A stretch of DNA of 64,000 nt from the NCBI GenBank assembly GCA_038749025.1, contig JBCDIL010000002.1, forward strand, positions 62,001-126,000, written 5' to 3'. Every line of letters starts with the position of its first letter. Position 1 is the first letter of the stretch. The translations under genes and the position numbers were made by a program. This DNA comes from JBCAXA01 sp038749025 (lineage in GTDB: Bacteria > Pseudomonadota > Gammaproteobacteria > Steroidobacterales > Woeseiaceae). Positions 60,217-64,000 of the stretch are shown piece after piece. Under the pieces are notes generated by a model. That model made no database searches and was not told the DNA's origin. It saw only the letters and a list, made by a program, of their open reading frames with translations.

Positions 60217-63200
60217 TCATCGCAATCCGTATAGGACGAATCCCGACCAGAAATAGGGATCGCGCCAGCGCGATTCGCGGCGCAGTGATCGTTTGGCTTG
60301 GCTAAGAGCCTCGGCAGCATCATCCGTGGCTCGAAATTCTTCGTAGAATCGGGCCATCAGCGCTGCGGTTGCACCGTCCGAGACCTGCCAAAGGCTGGCG
60401 ACAACTTGCTCAGCCCCGGCGTAGAGGAACGCGCGACTGAGTCCAGCCAACCCCTCGCCGCGTATTTCGCGTCCTAGGGCGGTATCGCATGCCGACAGCA
60501 CAACGAGACGAGCGTCGATTTCGAGACCATAGATGTCACGGACGCCGACAAAGCCATTGACGGGTTGGCCGCGGTTGTCGTATCGGCTGAGCATTAAGCC
60601 AGTCAACTCCGGCCGGTCAGAGTTGACGATCCCGTGGGCAGCAACGTGAATGATATCTGTTCTCTCACCGCCGAGGGAAAGTGCTACTTCGCGACTGGCG
60701 CTAGCCCCGCGAAACTCCCTGACCGATTCCGCGGGCCACAATGAGTTTATCGCATCTGCTTCACGTGATGCGTAAGGCAGGCGATTCCACACCGTTTCGT
60801 TAAGCGATGCAGGCTCCGTTTCGGGGGGCGCGTCGATCACGACGTGTGGTTCGACGGCCCCGATCCGAGGGTCATCGCTGGCAAATATTGGGTCCGCGAT
60901 GAGCGTCAACTCGGTATCCTGAAGCTGCGGATTGGGCTTGTCCGATCGTCCTAACATGGCCGGTGCCGGGTGATAAACGACGTTATACCTGTCGCCAATT
61001 CTTTCGGCGCTGTCTGGAACGATCAACAACTCCAGCGGTAGGTAACTGAGCACTCCATCAACGCTGATATATATTGTCTTAACGTCTGATCCAGGTGCTC
61101 TTGGCAATAGCAAAGTCGACAGTTCATCGATTTCTGGAGCGACTTGCCGCCGTGATTTCAGCCCATTGGCGATCTGTTTTGCTAACCTACGAACATCGTC
61201 GGTCCGCGTGAAGACCAAACTAGAAATGCCGCTTTGATCGAGCAGCCAAGTGAAGCCCTCGGATTCGCCGATATGAATCGTAAGCAGCGCAGCACTCTCG
61301 CCGAGTTGTTCTGCGATCAGGTCGAGCTCGACCGACGTCGCGCCGAAAATGTCGGCACGCCGCGGATTTGCTTGTGCAAGCTCGTTGTCGATTCGATCGA
61401 GTTCCAGTAAGAGATCGTTGAGGCGCCGCTCGCCGTTATCCACTCGTTCGAAGTCCGCATGGCGGGCCACCTGCAACAGTAGCTCGCTCCGCCTCTGGAG
61501 TAGTGTCGTATTCGTCGAGGATTCATTTACTTGGTCGCTCGATAAAGCATCCGACAAGACTTGTGCCCGAGTGGCGATCGCTTGTGTCAACGATAAGCGG
61601 TCGTATCCTTCGTTCGGTTCTTCGGCATGGCGGCGCATGGCCGTTGATACCAGAACATCGCTATATTCGATGGTCTCTCCGCCCCAGCGCGCGCGCAGAT
61701 CCGGGTTGGCGATACGACTACGTACGGGTTGAAAATATCGATCAGCCTTTCGGGCGGCATCATCGGCCGTATCAAGGTCACCCAGAGTCAACGCCCGCTT
61801 GGCTTGGACACCGTAGGCCCATGCCAGGGCTATCGGATCGCGCTGTTGTTCGAAGGCTGCTATAGCCGCTGCTAAGGCCTTATCTGCTGCTTCTGCATCG
61901 CCAAGCATTTCTGCATACCGGACCTTGGTCGCTAACAAAATCGATTGACTTTGCAACCTTGCGTCCAGTCCGTCCGCTATTTGCTCCGCGGCTGCGATGC
62001 TGCGTGCAGCTAACTCTCTATCGCTTCGAGCAATGCCGAGACGGGTGCGCTCGATTTCCGTTCGCAGTTTAATCTCTGGCGTATCGACCTGCACATTTTC
62101 GAGTTCGCTAAGGGTTTTCGCGGCAGCGTCCCAATCGTCATTTGTCCTTTCGAGATGCAGTAACCACAAAAGAGCGTTAGCCAGTAGCTTCGGTTCGCCT
62201 ATCTGTTTGGCAATTGCAATCGATTGACCGAAAAATTGTCGGGCACGATCAAAATCTCCGAGGACAAGGTACTCGCGACCTAGGTTGCTGAGGTTCAACG
62301 CTTCCCGGTTACGGCGTTCTGTTTGTCGATTGGACCGGACGGCGTCACCGTAGTAGCGCAGCGCGGTCGCATTTTCGCCTAGCCGCGAGTACTGGAAGGC
62401 AATATTGTTCTGCACGGTCCCGAGTTGGTACCAGTCGAGAAGATCTTTCCGTCTTAATACGTCAAGCAACAGCGGTAGCGCTCGATGAGACTCCCCGCGG
62501 GACGAGTGAACGCCAGCTTGGAAATAGCGTACGTTCATTACCAAGGCATCGTCGTCAGCTGCTTGCGCCAGTGATAGCGCTTTCTCCAAGCAAACTTCTG
62601 CCTCTTGGAGCTGGCTGTACTCAATAGCGAGAAGGCAACGGTTGTTTTGTATACGCGCTTTGAGTACCGCCGACTGTACTGCGGCAGCCGCGAGATCGTA
62701 AGCTTCATTTGCAGCGTCACCCTGCTGTCGCTGCTGGTACCAGAGGCCGAGCGAATTTAGTGCAGTGGCCTGTTCGTCAGCCAACCGCAGTGCCGCGTAT
62801 TGCGTGGCTGCGGCCTGTAGCTTAGTTGTTGTTGAGATCGCGTCGTCCAAGAAGAATGCGATCTCTCCTTGAGCGTGTATTGCATCCGCACGCATTCGTG
62901 CAAGTATCGGTTCTTCAGCCGAGTACAGGACCCGTTCAATCCGTTGATACGCTTTCAGAGCTCTCGCACGCGCCGCATCGGTCCGTTGCGCGAAAGCGAT
63001 TGCGCCCTCTCGGCTCCATGCAGTGACAGTTGCGACCACCGCCGGCAATGAGCTCGTTGAGAGTAACTCAAGCTCGACCAAGGCCGTGGAGCTTGACCGA
63101 TTCTCGACTCGCAAGGTGAGTACCATATCGGCCGATTCGTCAGACCGTAGATACATATAATCGCTCGAGTTACCCGCGACTGGATGCGAAAATTGCGGGC

Positions 63201-63429
63201 CATCGGGTAGTTGAATCGTAAGGCCGATGTCTCGTCCGGAGACGCGCAGTAGATGCGAGCTGCCTACCGGTAAGTCAAAGCCGACTTCGATTTGTTCGCC
63301 GGCGACAGCAGGAACCGACGTGATACCCGGCTCACGCAAAGTAAGTGTTTCTACCGCCCCCACGTCGGTGGCCACTACGAACGTAACGGCCACGACAAAT
63401 GCTGGGCGCGCGCGCAGCGCCGCCAACAT
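60217..63429 (-). CDS. Exported TPR-CHAT protease
   Basis: A 1070-aa protein. A signal peptide (residues 1-26) is followed by a beta-sandwich domain (about 27-120, similar to pre-peptidase C-terminal domains), a long array of TPR-like helices (about 150-600), and a C-terminal CHAT caspase-like domain. The catalytic His (His932) is in HVAAHG and the Cys (Cys981) in LVVLSACDTALG. The last part, FLYAGAEQVVASLWQVSD, is typical of the family. It is probably periplasmic or surface-exposed. It is the first gene of the operon with the 127-aa protein and the sigma and anti-sigma genes, so it may cleave one of them or another envelope protein in a signalling cascade. Confidence 0.88.
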   Translation of the reverse strand: MLAALRARPAFVVAVTFVVATDVGAVETLTLREPGITSVPAVAGEQIEVGFDLPVGSSHLLRVSGRDIGLTIQLPDGPQFSHPVAGNSSDYMYLRSDESADMVLTLRVENRSSSTALVELELLSTSSLPAVVATVTAWSREGAIAFAQRTDAARARALKAYQRIERVLYSAEEPILARMRADAIHAQGEIAFFLDDAISTTTKLQAAATQYAALRLADEQATALNSLGLWYQQRQQGDAANEAYDLAAAAVQSAVLKARIQNNRCLLAIEYSQLQEAEVCLEKALSLAQAADDDALVMNVRYFQAGVHSSRGESHRALPLLLDVLRRKDLLDWYQLGTVQNNIAFQYSRLGENATALRYYGDAVRSNRQTERRNREALNLSNLGREYLVLGDFDRARQFFGQSIAIAKQIGEPKLLANALLWLLHLERTNDDWDAAAKTLSELENVQVDTPEIKLRTEIERTRLGIARSDRELAARSIAAAEQIADGLDARLQSQSILLATKVRYAEMLGDAEAADKALAAAIAAFEQQRDPIALAWAYGVQAKRALTLGDLDTADDAARKADRYFQPVRSRIANPDLRARWGGETIEYSDVLVSTAMRRHAEEPNEGYDRLSLTQAIATRAQVLSDALSSDQVNESSTNTTLLQRRSELLLQVARHADFERVDNGERRLNDLLLELDRIDNELAQANPRRADIFGATSVELDLIAEQLGESAALLTIHIGESEGFTWLLDQSGISSLVFTRTDDVRRLAKQIANGLKSRRQVAPEIDELSTLLLPRAPGSDVKTIYISVDGVLSYLPLELLIVPDSAERIGDRYNVVYHPAPAMLGRSDKPNPQLQDTELTLIADPIFASDDPRIGAVEPHVVIDAPPETEPASLNETVWNRLPYASREADAINSLWPAESVREFRGASASREVALSLGGERTDIIHVAAHGIVNSDRPELTGLMLSRYDNRGQPVNGFVGVRDIYGLEIDARLVVLSACDTALGREIRGEGLAGLSRAFLYAGAEQVVASLWQVSDGATAALMARFYEEFRATDDAAEALSQAKRSLRRESRWRDPYFWSGFVLYGLR

Positions 63430-63519
63430 GATCCACTACCTTGTCACCATCCCCAAATTCATGTTGTCATGCGCGCCTGGTCGGGGCAACCGTAGTTGCT
63501 TGAATTCTCAGTGTTTCGT

Positions 63520-64000
63520 ATGCGCAAACCCATCACTTTTACCGCCTTGGCGCTGGTTGTTGGCTTACTAGGAGCCTGTGGCTCAGAGGATCCACCGCCG
63601 GCCGAGACGACGACGGCCACGGCGCCGGCGCCGGTTGCTGCGCAGCCGACGCCAACACCGACGGTGGATGGCAGAGCGAGCACCGGCGATATGCTGGCCT
63701 ATGCCGAAGTCGAGGGCACGTTGGCGCGCGGTTTCTTGGCGTACCCGAGTGACATGATCGAGCCGCTGCCGGCCATCATGTTGTTGCACGACTGGTTTGG
63801 CCTCGATGACAATGTCAAAGCGCTGGCCAAGGACCTGGCAGGGCAGGGCTATGTCGTGCTGGCGGTCGATCTTTTCGATGGCAAGACCGGCACATTGCCG
63901 CGAGATACGCGCGATGCCTTAGTCCGTATGTTGGAAAAACCGGAACTGACCCGTACCAACCTTGAGCAAGCGATTACGTTTGTTCGTGAGACGGTCGGTT
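63520..64000 (+). CDS. Dienelactone hydrolase-like lipoprotein, N-terminal part
   Basis: The gene runs off the window end; 160 codons are present. The start ATG 63520 gives a lipoprotein signal peptide with LLGAC (Cys20), then a Pro/Thr/Ala-rich linker (residues 25-45). A dienelactone-hydrolase-type alpha/beta domain begins with GFLAYPSDMIEPLPAIMLLHDWFGLDDN split over a strand and the oxyanion loop. The nucleophile Cys lies outside. DLH-like exported proteins are common and mostly of unknown substrate. It is divergent from the CHAT gene with about 90 bp between, so the two may share regulators. Confidence 0.85.
   Translation, partial: MRKPITFTALALVVGLLGACGSEDPPPAETTTATAPAPVAAQPTPTPTVDGRASTGDMLAYAEVEGTLARGFLAYPSDMIEPLPAIMLLHDWFGLDDNVKALAKDLAGQGYVVLAVDLFDGKTGTLPRDTRDALVRMLEKPELTRTNLEQAITFVRETVG

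Noticed and set aside
1..64000. CRISPR array, tRNA, rRNA, insertion sequence or complete prophage
   Set aside because: No spaced direct repeats, no cloverleaf-like segment or rRNA-like stretch, no transposase-like protein and no phage structural cluster other than the lone sheath-like gene were seen on reading both strands.

Overview
The window looks like ordinary chromosome from a free-living, aerobic gammaproteobacterium-like organism. Coding density is high, GC content is fairly high, starts are often GTG or TTG, and genes overlap tightly. The gene set supports this placement: a TonB-dependent receptor, an SohB-type protease, LipA, a DUF2797 protein, YegP, a LytS/LytTR two-component pair, a wax-ester-synthase-like enzyme and S-formylglutathione hydrolase. 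The exact lineage cannot be fixed from this stretch. I see no tRNA, rRNA, CRISPR array, insertion sequence or complete prophage.

Layout. 1-1650: start of a TonB-dependent receptor, a DUF192 protein and a lipoprotein, all on the minus strand. 1772-8792: a compact MoxR/DUF58/DUF4381/VWA (Bat-type) operon that probably acts on the cell envelope. 8835-12355: a short Ada-like DNA repair protein, a DMT transporter, a HAD hydrolase and a lipase-like hydrolase. 12360-17677: an OmpA-like protein, a 65-aa orphan, DUF2797, LipA, SohB and MAPEG. 17817-24135: a run of peptidase and envelope genes (M48, M13, L,D-transpeptidase, M1-like) ending in a 45-codon gene. 24120-27245: a PLP enzyme, then an orphan contractile-tail-sheath-like protein coupled to a small membrane protein and a DUF427 protein. 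27242-31428: GNAT, S-formylglutathione hydrolase, a SnoaL-like protein, GST, a 2-hydroxyacid dehydrogenase, a SleB-like hydrolase and a small lipoprotein. 31506-39308: an ABC exporter with a coupled hydrolase, a LytTR regulator with its kinase, an SDR, an HDOD protein and an ATP-grasp protein. 39349-43435: malic enzyme, YegP, a 99-aa orphan, a compact minus-strand transcription unit with an almost ideal ribosome binding site, and a LysR regulator with a divergent secreted protein. 43436-50895: PhoD phosphatase, a SYLF protein, a WS/DGAT acyltransferase, an RnfD-like protein with DUF2330, pyrophosphatase and a lone ABC ATPase. 50999-56541: four coiled-coil or membrane proteins of unknown function followed by a CreD-like protein. 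56536-58311: a KefB-type antiporter. 58362-63429: an operon of an exported TPR-CHAT protease, a 127-aa protein, an ECF-type sigma factor and a membrane anti-sigma-like protein. 63520-end: start of a dienelactone-hydrolase-like lipoprotein.

The places most likely to hold something new are: (1) the CHAT protease/ECF sigma/anti-sigma operon; (2) the orphan sheath-like gene with its small membrane partner; (3) the 0.2-kb transcription unit at 41721-41948, with a consensus-like promoter, a 13-nt match to the anti-Shine-Dalgarno sequence, a 24-codon reading frame and a rho-independent terminator; (4) the coiled-coil cluster upstream of the CreD-like gene. All functional statements rest on motif recognition by eye. 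No database search was run.
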